Shown here: positions 7,600-16,729 of the stretch, in pieces
How the letters are laid out: every line of letters starts with the position of its first letter
Numbering within the stretch: the stretch's first letter is position 1
Origin: JBKHAJ01 sp964641125
GTDB taxonomy: Bacteria > Spirochaetota > Spirochaetia > SPDA01 > CAZSGZ01
Assembly (NCBI GenBank): GCA_964641125.1
Contig: CAZXMO010000003.1
Span: 33,265 to 97,264 of the forward strand
Direction: 5' to 3'
DNA: 64,000 nt
Notes under the pieces: generated by a model
What the model was told of the DNA's origin: nothing
Seen by the model: the letters and a program-made list of their open reading frames with translations, nothing else
The model's database searches: none
Program-made: the position numbers and the translations under genes

Positions 7600-8394
7600 C
7601 TACTTCCCTATATGGCTCATGGCCTGCTTTACGGACCACCCCTCATGGACGAGTCCGCACATGGCTTCCACTACCGCCTGTGTATTCCCGTGCTGCCAGA
7701 TGTTCCTTCCGATGGCGATTCCCTTCGCCCCCGCCTGCATCGAATAATAGACATCGGTGAAGACGTCCTCGATGCTGTCGGTCTTCTCGCCGCCGAGGAT
7801 CACGATGGGTATCGGACACCCCTCCACCACTTCCCGGAAGCTCTCGGGACTTCCCGTATAGTAGGTCTTCACCAGATCGGCGCCGATCTCCATCGCCGCC
7901 CGGGCGGCAATCTTGACTCCCTTGACATCGGTGGAGGATAAATCCTTTCCCTTGGCCATCGCCTCGATCATAAGGGGAATACCCCACCGAGAACAGGCGT
8001 CGGCGACGAGACTGCCGTTTCGAATAAACTCACCTTCCCTGGGATGACCGAACTTGACCGTTACCGCGGCTCCGGCGGCGCCGTATTCGAGAGCTTTTTC
8101 CGGCGAGGTTATGAGCTCTTCTTCGAACATGCCGCCTAAGACGGTAAATCCGCCGGTCAACCGGAGGACCAATGATGTGCTCCTGTCCCACGCTCCTTCC
8201 GCCGCCGATGCGAATCCCCGGGTGGTTAGAATGCAGTCCGCGCCTCCGGTTACGCAGTCCCGCACCAACCCCGCGGGGTCGTTTATCCCTTCCATGGGCC
8301 CTGCGATACCGCCGTGATCTATTGCCACACACACGCAGTTGCCGGTGTCCTTCCTGAAGAGGGAGTTGTACCGTATTTCTTTTCCTAGGTTCAT
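7600..8394 (-). CDS. DhnA/LsrF-type class I aldolase
   Basis: 264 residues of the DeoC/FbaB superfamily. It shows the family's early AIDHGG motif near residue 25 and the ADLVKTYYTG strand, whose lysine forms the Schiff base with the carbonyl substrate. GEKTDSIED and the later GAKGIAIGRNIWQ form the phosphate-binding loops. The combination with an upstream FGGY kinase and a polyol-type dehydrogenase suggests cleavage of a phosphorylated ketose. LsrF-like thiolase activity on an AI-2-type compound is an alternative, because LsrK is also an FGGY kinase. Confidence 0.8.
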   Translation of the reverse strand: MNLGKEIRYNSLFRKDTGNCVCVAIDHGGIAGPMEGINDPAGLVRDCVTGGADCILTTRGFASAAEGAWDRSTSLVLRLTGGFTVLGGMFEEELITSPEKALEYGAAGAAVTVKFGHPREGEFIRNGSLVADACSRWGIPLMIEAMAKGKDLSSTDVKGVKIAARAAMEIGADLVKTYYTGSPESFREVVEGCPIPIVILGGEKTDSIEDVFTDVYYSMQAGAKGIAIGRNIWQHGNTQAVVEAMCGLVHEGWSVKQAMSHIGK

Positions 8395-8403
8395 CGTTTC
8401 TCC

Positions 8404-9843
8404 TTATTCCTTGACTTTTTTTATCCGTGAGAGCTTTTCGAAAATGTTCTTGAGCCCGCCGTAGGCTTCACGGTAGAGCTCGAAATACTCGCTGTATAGG
8501 GAATAGGCTGCAGGATCCGGTTCGAGGGTTTCCCGGAAGCGCACCGTTTCCTCCGCCGCTTCCGCTAACGACGAGAATCTGCCGAGGCCCGCTAAGGCGA
8601 AGCAGAGGTCTCCGATTAACTCCGAATCGGAGGTTTCCGGGACCAATATCCTCTTTCCCGTGATGTCCGCTTTTATCTGGTTCCACACACGGCTCTTCGC
8701 CTGACTCCCGGTGATCCTCAGCTCCTCAGCTTCGAGCCCGTTCTCCTCCATTGCTTCGAGAACGTGCCGTATGGCATATCCCACCGATTCGACTACCGCC
8801 CGGGTCATCTCTCTCCTGCCGTGCTGCAGCGAAAGCCCGATAAAACACCCCCGGGCCGCCGGATCCCAGAGGGGGGCACGTTCTCCGGCGAGATACGGGA
8901 GGAATATCAAGCCGGCCCCGGCAGGAGCCGTATCGGCCACTTCGATGAATATATCCTCGTAGCTTATATTTTTGCGTCCTGTTATCTCCTTGAACCACTG
9001 GAGCGCCTTTCCGGAGGTGGCCACCGGTCCCGAAATATTGTACAGCCCCTCCACGACGTGGCTCATACACAGGAGCCGGTCGTCACGGATGAGGGTCTCG
9101 GTACACAGGTTTATCCCCTCGGAGGTGCCCGCGCGGTCGCATGCCCTCCCGGGGACGGTTGTCGCGGTCCCTATCAACGAGGCGGCGAAATCGGGTCCGC
9201 AGGCGAATACCGGAACATCCGCGGGCAGTCCGAAGAGCTCCCCCGCCGTGCGGGTGGTCTTTCCCGCTTGAGTACCCGGTTTTATAAAGCCGGGAAACTT
9301 GTCCGGGTCCATTCCCAGACCTAAGGTCTGCTCCTCGGTCCAGATATAGGGTCTATACTCCGGTACCGGGAGGACCACCGATCGGTTCCCGGTCAAGAGA
9401 TAGGTTATATACTCGGGACAGGAAGAAAAGAATACGGTCTTACCGTAGATACCGGGACGATTACGGAAGATCCAATATGCCTTAGGAAGATAAAACATGG
9501 GATCGATATAGATTCCGGCCCGTTCGGAGATCTCCTTCGATTCATCGACCCCCCTCCTGTCGAGCCAGGTCATGGCGTTATCCAGGGGCATATCATCGGG
9601 TCCGACCGGTACGAGGGTCGGCCCGTTTCCGCTGACGGCGACCGCCTCGAGTTCTCGGGTATTCAACTCCGCGGCACAACGGCTCAATGCCGTTATCCAT
9701 TGCCGGCCGTCCACCTCGTGATACGATGAATTATCGGAGACGGCGAGGGAAATTTCCACGCTCGCCGTGGAGAGGCAATTTCCTCCAAGGTCGTACAGGG
9801 AAGTCTTTAATACCGTCGTTCCGATATCGATTACGAGAATCAT
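8404..9843 (-). CDS. FGGY-family carbohydrate kinase
   Basis: 479 residues. It opens with the ATPase phosphate-1 loop ILVIDIGTTVLKTSLYD. The middle contains DRAGTSEGIN and FLPYLAGERAPLWDPAARG, typical of xylulokinases, and the adenosine loop ITGSQAKSRVW lies near residue 375. It would phosphorylate a ketose or polyol in the cytoplasm. The stop is followed after 9 bases by the aldolase gene, and the start overlaps the dehydrogenase stop by four bases, giving a tight dehydrogenase-kinase-aldolase set. Sugar specificity cannot be read from the sequence. Confidence 0.88.
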   Translation of the reverse strand: MILVIDIGTTVLKTSLYDLGGNCLSTASVEISLAVSDNSSYHEVDGRQWITALSRCAAELNTRELEAVAVSGNGPTLVPVGPDDMPLDNAMTWLDRRGVDESKEISERAGIYIDPMFYLPKAYWIFRNRPGIYGKTVFFSSCPEYITYLLTGNRSVVLPVPEYRPYIWTEEQTLGLGMDPDKFPGFIKPGTQAGKTTRTAGELFGLPADVPVFACGPDFAASLIGTATTVPGRACDRAGTSEGINLCTETLIRDDRLLCMSHVVEGLYNISGPVATSGKALQWFKEITGRKNISYEDIFIEVADTAPAGAGLIFLPYLAGERAPLWDPAARGCFIGLSLQHGRREMTRAVVESVGYAIRHVLEAMEENGLEAEELRITGSQAKSRVWNQIKADITGKRILVPETSDSELIGDLCFALAGLGRFSSLAEAAEETVRFRETLEPDPAAYSLYSEYFELYREAYGGLKNIFEKLSRIKKVKE

Positions 9844-10862
9844 AGCTCATGCTCGAGGAGTACCCGGTAGGTATCCGTGCTCATGGCATCGGTTATACCC
9901 TTTTCGATTTCCGAAAAAGCCACCGTCTCGGAGATCAGGGGCTCCACATCAATCTTCCCGAAACCGATCAGCCGGACGGCCTGAAGAAAATCGTGTTCGG
10001 TCCTCCCCTCGCTCCCGGTCACTAAGACCTCGTTCCGGTGAAGGGTATTCGCGTCGATGGGAAAGGGAAGCTTTTCGTTGTAGGAGGTGTAGATGTTGAG
10101 CCTCCCGACCTTTCCGACGGCGTCGAAACCGTTCTCGAGGGCCGCCGGTGCCGGTGAGGTGATGATACAGACGTCGGCGCCTCTTCCGTCGGTCTCCTCT
10201 TTGAGCACCGCCGCCGGGTCTTCCCGGGTCGGATCGATTGCTCGGTAGGCCCCGAGCTTTTCGGCCAATGCAAGCCTGTCGGTATCGGGATCGGAAACAA
10301 ACACCCTCGCCCCCATGCATAGGGCCGTCAGCTGATGCATGATCCCCATCGGTCCCGCACCCACTATCAAAACATCCTCGGCCAAAGCCAGATCCACCTT
10401 CTTGAGACTCCTGATGCAGCATGCCACCGGTTCCGAAAAGGCGGCCGCCCGGAAGCTCATCGAATCGGGGATGGGATAGATCTGTGACCCCCTGACCGTG
10501 ATGTATTCGCCGAAACCTCCCAAGACCTTCTGCCCCTTCTTGAAGCGGTTCGCGCACATGTTCGACTGCCCGGTCCGGCAGTAGTAGCACTCACCGCACC
10601 GGGTCACCAGATCGACGGCGACCCGGGTACCCGGCGCATACTGCCCGATGACCGCCGACCCGGTCTCTACGACCTCTCCCGAAGCCTCATGACCCGGGAT
10701 AATCGGGTAGTAGATCTTCATGTCTCCCCTATAGAGACGCTGCTCCAGGGTGCAGATGCCGCAATTCTTGAGCTTTACCAATACCTCGTTATCGGTGACC
10801 GCGGGGGTGTCCACCTCCCGCACCTCGATTTTTTTGACCTCCGTAAGGACTGCCGCTTTCAT
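9840..10862 (-). CDS. Zinc-dependent medium-chain alcohol/polyol dehydrogenase
   Basis: 340 residues in the MDR superfamily. CGIC near residue 34 and GHEASGEV near residue 60 supply catalytic zinc ligands. The structural zinc lobe CGECYYCRTGQSNMC follows at about 90-104. VGAGPMG near residue 165 is the NAD-binding loop, followed by an SDPDTDRL acid turn that favours NAD(H). It is most like sorbitol/iditol dehydrogenases. The start at 10862 is chosen because ATGA overlaps the upstream permease stop. It probably oxidises a polyol or sugar to the ketose used by the next gene, the FGGY kinase. Confidence 0.85.
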   Translation of the reverse strand: MKAAVLTEVKKIEVREVDTPAVTDNEVLVKLKNCGICTLEQRLYRGDMKIYYPIIPGHEASGEVVETGSAVIGQYAPGTRVAVDLVTRCGECYYCRTGQSNMCANRFKKGQKVLGGFGEYITVRGSQIYPIPDSMSFRAAAFSEPVACCIRSLKKVDLALAEDVLIVGAGPMGIMHQLTALCMGARVFVSDPDTDRLALAEKLGAYRAIDPTREDPAAVLKEETDGRGADVCIITSPAPAALENGFDAVGKVGRLNIYTSYNEKLPFPIDANTLHRNEVLVTGSEGRTEHDFLQAVRLIGFGKIDVEPLISETVAFSEIEKGITDAMSTDTYRVLLEHEL

Positions 10863-11770
10863 GATCTCTGCTCCTTCTTGTAGTATTTCCAAATGCTGAA
10901 CCCGATCATCGCAATAACCGTAATTATATAGGGGAAAGCGAGGATAAAATCAGCGGGGATATTGATCGCCCCCTGAGCGAAGTTGGATATGCTTTCGGCG
11001 AAACCGAACACCAGAGAGGCGATGAGGATGCCGTAGGGGTTCTTGTTCCCCAGGTAGATTGCCACGAGGGCTATCCAGCCCCTTCCCGCGGTGATCTCCG
11101 GCACGAAGGCGCCCATGTTGAGGGTAAGCAGCGCTCCGGCCAATCCGCAGGTAAACCCGGATATCAGTATGCCGTAGAGCTGGTAACGCCGGGGCTTGAG
11201 TCCGAGGGATGTAATCGTCTCCGGGCTCAAGCCCGTCCCCCGGATCCTCAACCCGAAAGGAGTCCTGTATATGACGACCGCGGCGAGGACCACCACGAGC
11301 CAGCTCAAGTACACGAAGACGTTGTGGCCGAAGAAGATATCGCCGAGTACCGGTATCTTCTGGATCGCGGGAACCGTCAGCTCAGGGAGCCGGGGGAGAT
11401 TCTCGAAACGTACGACTCCCTTGTTTCCGAAGATCTGAAAAGCAAGGACCACCGTAATGCCTGCGGCGAAGAGATTGGTGGCGAGCCCGGTAATAAATAT
11501 ATTCGCCTTCAAGTAGAGGCTCACTGCCCCGAAGATATAGGCCATGATGAGGGCGGCGAGGATTCCTAAGAGTATTCCCAACAGAAGGCTTCCCGTAGCG
11601 GCAACAAAGACGACGCTGAAGAATGCCCCGATGAGCATGAGCCCCTCTAAGGCTATGTTGAGCATCCCGGCGAGCTCGGTAAAGAGCCCGCCTATAGCCG
11701 CAAGAAGGAAGGGGGTCATGATCCCGATAGTGTTATGGAGTAAGGGTATTGCGAAGGATGAATTGTTCAT
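10859..11770 (-). CDS. ABC transporter permease, BMP/Nup-type (second permease)
   Basis: 303 residues with eight or more hydrophobic segments. An early run, LAAIGGLFTELAGMLNIALEGLMLIGAF, is the hallmark of the BPD_transp_2 family permeases that import nucleosides or simple sugars (NupQ/YufQ type). It forms the membrane channel together with the permease gene just upstream, which overlaps by four bases. The dehydrogenase gene downstream overlaps by four bases as well. Nucleosides are the best-known cargo for this subfamily, which fits the purine-type enzymes in the same array. Confidence 0.88.
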   Translation of the reverse strand: MNNSSFAIPLLHNTIGIMTPFLLAAIGGLFTELAGMLNIALEGLMLIGAFFSVVFVAATGSLLLGILLGILAALIMAYIFGAVSLYLKANIFITGLATNLFAAGITVVLAFQIFGNKGVVRFENLPRLPELTVPAIQKIPVLGDIFFGHNVFVYLSWLVVVLAAVVIYRTPFGLRIRGTGLSPETITSLGLKPRRYQLYGILISGFTCGLAGALLTLNMGAFVPEITAGRGWIALVAIYLGNKNPYGILIASLVFGFAESISNFAQGAINIPADFILAFPYIITVIAMIGFSIWKYYKKEQRS

Positions 11771-12816
11771 ACGACCGCTTTCCTCCTCGATTGAAACAGG
11801 GTGTAGAGGGCCTGGGCGGTGACTAAGTAGAATATAATCGATTGAGCCACCGCGGCTATTTCGAAGGTCACATCGGAATGGAGCATAGCCGCCTTCGCTC
11901 CGGCGTCGAGATAGGCGAAGAACAGCGCCGCGGGGATTACAGCCACGGGATTGTTCTTAGCGATCAGGGCCACGGCGATTCCGTTCCAGCCCATGCCGCC
12001 GGTCATCCCCTTAAGAGCACGGTAATGGGTTCCGAGCACCGTCACCCCTCCCGCGACCCCGTGAAGACCCCCGCTTATCACCATGGGGAGCACGAGATAC
12101 TTAGAGACGCTTATTCCTCCGTACCGGGCGAAGTTACGGTTGATGCCGCACATCCTCATCTCGTACCCCCAATGGGACTTATTCATGAAAAAGTAGACAG
12201 CTCCCGCGGTGAGGACAGCGAAGACGATGCTTATATCGAGCTTCGAAGGCTTGAAAATCTGGAGGAGTCTGTACTGTTCACCTATCGCCCTGGTCGCGAG
12301 AAGGTTGTTCTCCGGATCGTCGAGGGGCCCGGTAATAAAATAGTTGACGATCAGGATCACCGCGGAAGAGATCAGGAATGACGATATGAGCTCGTCGGTC
12401 CCCCACTTCATCCTGAAGAAACCCGACAATCCGGCGAGGAGCGCTCCCGCCGCGCACGCCGTAATAATCGCTAGGATTCCGCCGGCATATCCGTTCGCCC
12501 CGGGCAGGTACAGACAGATTACCGTGGTAATCAGCGCCCCCGTATATGCCTGTCCCTCTCCTCCGAGATTGAAGACCGCCGACTTGAAGGCCACGGCTAT
12601 ACCGAGTCCCGTAAAGATGAGAGGTGTGGCGACATTGAGCATATTTCCGAAATAGTAGGGATTAGTGAAGGGGCCGACGAAAAAGTAGTAAATCGTTCTT
12701 CCCGGAGACTTGCTCAAAAAGAAGATAAGGAGGATGACGAAGACGAAAGAGATTATGAGAGTCAGCGTCAGCCCGAGAGTGTTGCTAAAGATGTCGGTGA
12801 GTTTTCGTTTTCTCAT
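11767..12816 (-). CDS. ABC transporter permease, BMP/Nup-type (first permease)
   Basis: 349 residues, strongly hydrophobic. The N-terminal membrane anchor starts near residue 14, and the conserved TPLIFTGLGIAVAFKSAVFNLGGEGQ stretch near residues 65-90 contains the NLGGEGQ signature of the NupP/YufP permeases. GGMGWNGIAVALIAKNNP occurs later and is also typical. It pairs with the permease downstream and with the double-ATPase gene upstream, whose stop overlaps its start by four bases. Confidence 0.88.
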   Translation of the reverse strand: MRKRKLTDIFSNTLGLTLTLIISFVFVILLIFFLSKSPGRTIYYFFVGPFTNPYYFGNMLNVATPLIFTGLGIAVAFKSAVFNLGGEGQAYTGALITTVICLYLPGANGYAGGILAIITACAAGALLAGLSGFFRMKWGTDELISSFLISSAVILIVNYFITGPLDDPENNLLATRAIGEQYRLLQIFKPSKLDISIVFAVLTAGAVYFFMNKSHWGYEMRMCGINRNFARYGGISVSKYLVLPMVISGGLHGVAGGVTVLGTHYRALKGMTGGMGWNGIAVALIAKNNPVAVIPAALFFAYLDAGAKAAMLHSDVTFEIAAVAQSIIFYLVTAQALYTLFQSRRKAVV

Positions 12817-14363
12817 GTTTCCCCGTCCTCATATTCGGTTTCGCCGTAGTCGTCACGGATGCCGAGCATGTATTCTCCTATGAGCTCCTTGGACATATCG
12901 GAATCATTGGCCCGCCTGCATACCACCCGTCCCCGATACATGACGACGATGGTGTCCGCAATGCCGAGGATCTCATCGAGATTCGAAGATATCATAAGGA
13001 CCCCGCACCCCCGTTCTCTCAGCTCGAGAATCTTTTCGTACACGAACTGACTGCTCGCAACGTCCAGTCCCCAGGTCGGTTCCGAAAAAACGATGAAATC
13101 GGTCCGTGTTGCCAGCTCCCGGGCGAGGATTACCTTCTGAATATTTCCTCCCGATAAGGTCCCGATGGGAGCCGAAGAGGTCCCGTCGATGGAGAACTGC
13201 TCGATGAGGGAATCGGTGAAATCCTGAACGTCCTTACCCCGGATAATTCCTCCCCGAATAAAATCGTGATGCCGGGAGATCATGATGTTCTCCCTGACCG
13301 AGGCGACGGAGCTCGAACCCCTCTGCAGCCGGTCGGCGGGGACATAGGCAAGCCCCCGTTCTCTGAGATCGAGGGTGGGCAATCCCGTTACGTCTTCTCC
13401 TCCGAATATGTACCGGCCGGAGTCGGCCCTTCTCAGTCCCGTGACGACGTCTTCGAGCTCACCTAAGCCGTTACCGCCCACTCCCGCGACCCCTAGGACC
13501 TCACAAGAACGTACGGTGAGGTTGACTCCGTCGAGCAAGGGTCTGCCATGACCGAATTGACGGAGGGTGATATCCTCAAGCTCGACGACGGGGGTGCCGC
13601 AGGCCTTCTTCTCTTTCCTGATCTGAAACAGGACCTCCCGGCCGACCATAAGCTTGGAGAGCTCCTTTTCCGAGACCTCCGAGGTTTTTTTGAGGGCGAC
13701 TACCCTTCCCTTCCGCATGACGGTGACTCTGTCGGAGATACGTTTTACCTCGCCGAGCTTGTGGGTGATGATAATTATAGTCTTTCCCTGGGACCGCAGT
13801 CGCCGGAGAGTATCGAACAACGCCTCTATTTCCTGCTCTGTGAGGACCGAGGTCGGTTCGTCAAGGATGAGGAGATCCACCTTCCTGTAGAGCATCTTGA
13901 CGATCTCCACCTGCTGCATCTGCCCGACCGTCAGGCTTTCAACCCGTTTTCGGGCATCGATGCTGAAACCGTGGTTCTCGATCACCTCCCCGACCCGCTT
14001 CCGGGACTCCTGTCTGTTGATAAAAAGCCCCCGTTTGACCGGCTCGATACCGAGGACGACATTCTCCGCGACGCTAAACTCCGGTACCAGCTTGAAATGC
14101 TGATGGACCATTCCTATACCGAGATTATTCGCATCCAAGGGGGTGCGAATTTCCCGTTCCTCACCGTCGAGGAAAATTTTTCCCCCGTCAGGATGCTCGA
14201 GTCCGTAGAGAACCTTCATGAGGGTTGATTTTCCCGCTCCGTTCTCTCCGACTATGGCATGAATCTCCTGAGGGTTAACCTCCAGAGTAACCGAATCGTT
14301 CGCCTTGAGCTCTTTCTGCCGGTAAATTTTCGTTATGTCTTCCATCCGCAGATACGGTCTCAT
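12813..14363 (-). CDS. ABC transporter ATP-binding protein with two ABC domains, BMP/Nup-type
   Basis: 516 residues with two nucleotide-binding domains, as in NupO/YufO and RbsA-like proteins. The first has GENGAGKS, a VGQMQQVEIVKML signature-like stretch and LLILDEPTSVLT. The second, from about residue 255, has a degenerate Walker A (GVGGNGLGE) and an intact LSGGNIQKV signature, the usual asymmetry in this group. The ATG at 14363 is chosen over a TTG four codons upstream because GGAG lies six bases before it. A strong hairpin separates it from the binding-protein gene. Confidence 0.88.
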   Translation of the reverse strand: MRPYLRMEDITKIYRQKELKANDSVTLEVNPQEIHAIVGENGAGKSTLMKVLYGLEHPDGGKIFLDGEEREIRTPLDANNLGIGMVHQHFKLVPEFSVAENVVLGIEPVKRGLFINRQESRKRVGEVIENHGFSIDARKRVESLTVGQMQQVEIVKMLYRKVDLLILDEPTSVLTEQEIEALFDTLRRLRSQGKTIIIITHKLGEVKRISDRVTVMRKGRVVALKKTSEVSEKELSKLMVGREVLFQIRKEKKACGTPVVELEDITLRQFGHGRPLLDGVNLTVRSCEVLGVAGVGGNGLGELEDVVTGLRRADSGRYIFGGEDVTGLPTLDLRERGLAYVPADRLQRGSSSVASVRENIMISRHHDFIRGGIIRGKDVQDFTDSLIEQFSIDGTSSAPIGTLSGGNIQKVILARELATRTDFIVFSEPTWGLDVASSQFVYEKILELRERGCGVLMISSNLDEILGIADTIVVMYRGRVVCRRANDSDMSKELIGEYMLGIRDDYGETEYEDGET

Positions 14364-14377
14364 AGGTTTCTCCAAAT

Positions 14378-14404
14378 ACCTTCGGGGGACGAGCCCCCGA
14401 AGGT
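14378..14404 (-). terminator. Intercistronic hairpin after the BMP-family gene
   Basis: CCTTCGGGGG (14379-14388) pairs perfectly with CCCCCGAAGG (14394-14403) around a five-base loop, extended by one A-T pair. It lies 15 bases past the binding-protein stop. In the minus direction no long U-run follows, so it is more likely a message-stabilising or partial-termination structure than a full terminator. Confidence 0.6.
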
Positions 14405-14419
14405 TTGTAAAGGGTTTCT

Positions 14420-15505
14420 TTAGAACTCAGGGACCGGAAAACTCAGTTCTCCGTTTCGCATCTTCTTTACGACCACCGACATCTCTTCCCGAACCGACTC
14501 GGGAACGGTTTCCCTATAGATAGCGCTGTCGTCGGCAAAGTCGACGTATCCCCCCTCGGTGTCCAGCACATCGGCACTCCCCCATGAGACGTCTCCTTCG
14601 ATCGCCCTCTTGACGGTCTCGTAGGTCGCCCTGTCCTGATAGAGGACGCCGCAGCCGACGATAGTCCCCGGGGCGATGTCGTATTCCTCGGCATCGAAGT
14701 ACAGGACATACTTGTTCCGTTCCTGCGCCGCCTTGATGGTACCCTGATTTGCTCCCCCGGCAATGGTCAATATTATGTCCACTCCCGCGTCGAACATGCT
14801 GTTCGCCAGGTCGGAGGCCTTGTTCGCGTCGTACCAGTTACCGATGACCCGGTAGTCTACGGTAATTCCCGGGTCGACCGCTTCGAAGCCCATCTTGTAT
14901 CCGGGGCGCATCATCTTAAGCAGTGCGGGATACTCCTGGGCTACGATCATTCCGACCTTGAGGTCCCCGTTGGCTCCCTCCATGTCGCTTGTGGTAACCA
15001 GTCCGCCCATGTACCCCATGAAGTAGGCCTGTTCCACCTGGTTGTACATGACCGTGTACATTTGAGGATTTCCCTCCATGTAGGCGTCCATGATGATGAA
15101 CTTTTGGTCGGTGAAGGCTTCCATGACCTCCATGGCGACGAAGGGCATCGCGGGATTCGATGAAAGGATAAACTCGTACTCTCCGGTCGCGGCTAGGGAC
15201 GTGAGTTTTTCGCCCCATTCGGCCTGGTTGAATCCCCCTTCCACGACCTTGACCGTTACATGGTCGTATTCAGAAGCGGCCCTTTCGGCTCCCGATACCA
15301 GCTCCTCGTACAAGGGGCTTCCCGCGACGACCCCGGGGACGAAGATGCCTATGTCTACCGGTTCCATCTTTTCGGCGGTCTCCGCCTTTTCCTCGGTCTT
15401 CATGCTCTGCTCGGGTTCTTCCTGGCCCCCACCGGCAAAGGCAAGGGGAGTAAGGAAGCACAGGACCACGAGAACCGTAATCACAATACGCACACTCTTT
15501 TTCAT
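14420..15505 (-). CDS. BMP-family ABC transporter substrate-binding protein
   Basis: 361 residues. A basic N-terminus, a hydrophobic segment (residues 5-24) and LAFAGGGQEE form a signal sequence for export to the periplasm. The usual lipobox cysteine is absent, so it may be soluble or use an unusual cleavage. The mature protein has the Bmp (basic membrane protein/PnrA) pattern, including VDIGIFVPGVVAGSPLYEEL and IILTIAGGANQGT. Relatives such as treponemal PnrA bind purine nucleosides. AAAGGAG stands before the ATG. Hairpins on both sides may raise its level relative to the permeases. Confidence 0.88.
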   Translation of the reverse strand: MKKSVRIVITVLVVLCFLTPLAFAGGGQEEPEQSMKTEEKAETAEKMEPVDIGIFVPGVVAGSPLYEELVSGAERAASEYDHVTVKVVEGGFNQAEWGEKLTSLAATGEYEFILSSNPAMPFVAMEVMEAFTDQKFIIMDAYMEGNPQMYTVMYNQVEQAYFMGYMGGLVTTSDMEGANGDLKVGMIVAQEYPALLKMMRPGYKMGFEAVDPGITVDYRVIGNWYDANKASDLANSMFDAGVDIILTIAGGANQGTIKAAQERNKYVLYFDAEEYDIAPGTIVGCGVLYQDRATYETVKRAIEGDVSWGSADVLDTEGGYVDFADDSAIYRETVPESVREEMSVVVKKMRNGELSFPVPEF

Positions 15506-15530
15506 GATACACTCCTTTGAAAATATTCCG

Positions 15531-15549
15531 GCGGTTTCAACGAAACCGC
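15531..15549 (-). terminator. Intercistronic hairpin before the BMP-family gene
   Basis: GCGGTTTC (15531-15538) and GAAACCGC (15542-15549) form a perfect eight-base-pair stem with a three-base loop, starting two bases past the PreA-like stop codon. The minus-strand continuation is only weakly U-rich (CGGAATATTTTC), so it may attenuate or protect the message rather than end it. Confidence 0.5.
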
Positions 15550-15550
15550 G

Positions 15551-16729
15551 TTATCGGTAATAATTCTGTTCTATCGCATCGCTCGGACACACGCTGACGC
15601 AGAGTCCGCACCCGATGCATCGTTCAGCCCTTACACGGGCCTTCTCTTCCATGATTATCGCCTCGTACGCGCAGGCCCGGACGCACCGTCCGCAGGCGAT
15701 GCACGCCTCGGGGGCTATCACCGCGGGCACCGGTTCGGTTACCGCCTGCATCCCCCGTTGTTTTCTCCGTTTTATCCTGCGGATAGTGAGGCCCCGGATC
15801 TCATCGAGACTCCCGTACCCGTACTTTTCGAGGATTGCCGGGATTTTTTCGATTATCCGGCTGTAGGCGTCCTCTCCCGCGATATGGCCCGCCGTGCACA
15901 CTCCGACTAGGGTCGCCCCGGCCATGACGTAACGAATTACGTCCTCCGCGGAAGAGGCGCCTCCGATTCCGATGACCGGCAGGTCCACGGTCATAGCCGC
16001 CTCGAGGACCATCCTCAAGGTTATGGGCATAATGGCCGCTCCGGTCAGGCCTCCAACGCCCCGGGGCCCCCCTAACGCCGGCTCACCGGTCCGTATGTCT
16101 ATGGATAGAGCGGGGCCCAATGCATCCGAGCATGCTATCCCGTCGGCCCCCGCCTCGCTGACTCCTTCCGCCCATTGCCTGACGATGTTGAAAAAGGTCC
16201 CCGAAAGCTTGACGACTATGGGGATATCCACCGCCCGCTTCATGAGACGGACCGATTCCTTCATAGGGGTGAGGTCGGTCAGCTTCGGCTCGGGAAACGG
16301 CATGTCAGGATACATGGCGCACAGGATTTCACCCATGTGAGGGCAATGGGTGGGGAGCATGATCATCTCGGCTCCGGCCGATTCCGCCTTTGCCGCGAGA
16401 TCCGCCGCCTCTTCGGGAGTAAAACCCGCGAGGTTCGCGATGACCCGGGACCTCCCCTCCCGGGCCCGGGAGATCCCCTCGGAAAACCAATATTCCGCAG
16501 TCTTGTCGCTTCCGAACACCGAGTTGACCATTCCGGAAGGAACGGCTGAAAAACAGGGAAGCACGTCGGTTGCCGGTTGGGATACAATGGTCTTGGTACA
16601 GATCCCCGCGACTCCCGATTCTCCCGTCGCCCGCATGACGTCCCCGTCCCGGCCGTGTACCCCCGCGGGTACGATGACCGGGTTTTTAAACTCGATTCCG
16701 CAGAAATTCGTCTTCAGATCACTACCCAT
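15551..16729 (-). CDS. PreA-like dihydropyrimidine/dihydroorotate dehydrogenase-family flavoprotein with C-terminal 2[4Fe-4S] ferredoxin domain
   Basis: 392 residues. Residues 1-310 form a dihydroorotate-dehydrogenase-like TIM barrel, with FCGIEFKNPVIVPAG at the start, a VVKLSG strand and an IGIGGASSAED phosphate loop for FMN. The last 60 residues carry two four-cysteine motifs, CIACGRCVRACA and CIGCGLCVSVCP, for two [4Fe-4S] clusters. PreA reduces uracil or thymine with electrons from PreT. No PreT partner is seen here, so ferredoxin may be the donor or acceptor. Placed between the amidohydrolase and the nucleoside transporter, it probably acts on a purine- or pyrimidine-derived ring. The exact substrate is unknown. 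Confidence 0.8.
   Translation of the reverse strand: MGSDLKTNFCGIEFKNPVIVPAGVHGRDGDVMRATGESGVAGICTKTIVSQPATDVLPCFSAVPSGMVNSVFGSDKTAEYWFSEGISRAREGRSRVIANLAGFTPEEAADLAAKAESAGAEMIMLPTHCPHMGEILCAMYPDMPFPEPKLTDLTPMKESVRLMKRAVDIPIVVKLSGTFFNIVRQWAEGVSEAGADGIACSDALGPALSIDIRTGEPALGGPRGVGGLTGAAIMPITLRMVLEAAMTVDLPVIGIGGASSAEDVIRYVMAGATLVGVCTAGHIAGEDAYSRIIEKIPAILEKYGYGSLDEIRGLTIRRIKRRKQRGMQAVTEPVPAVIAPEACIACGRCVRACAYEAIIMEEKARVRAERCIGCGLCVSVCPSDAIEQNYYR

Noticed and set aside
15551..16729. Pyrimidine synthesis dihydroorotate dehydrogenase (PyrD)
   Set aside because: The C-terminal two-cluster ferredoxin domain and catabolic neighbours fit the PreA group better; no pyr genes are nearby.
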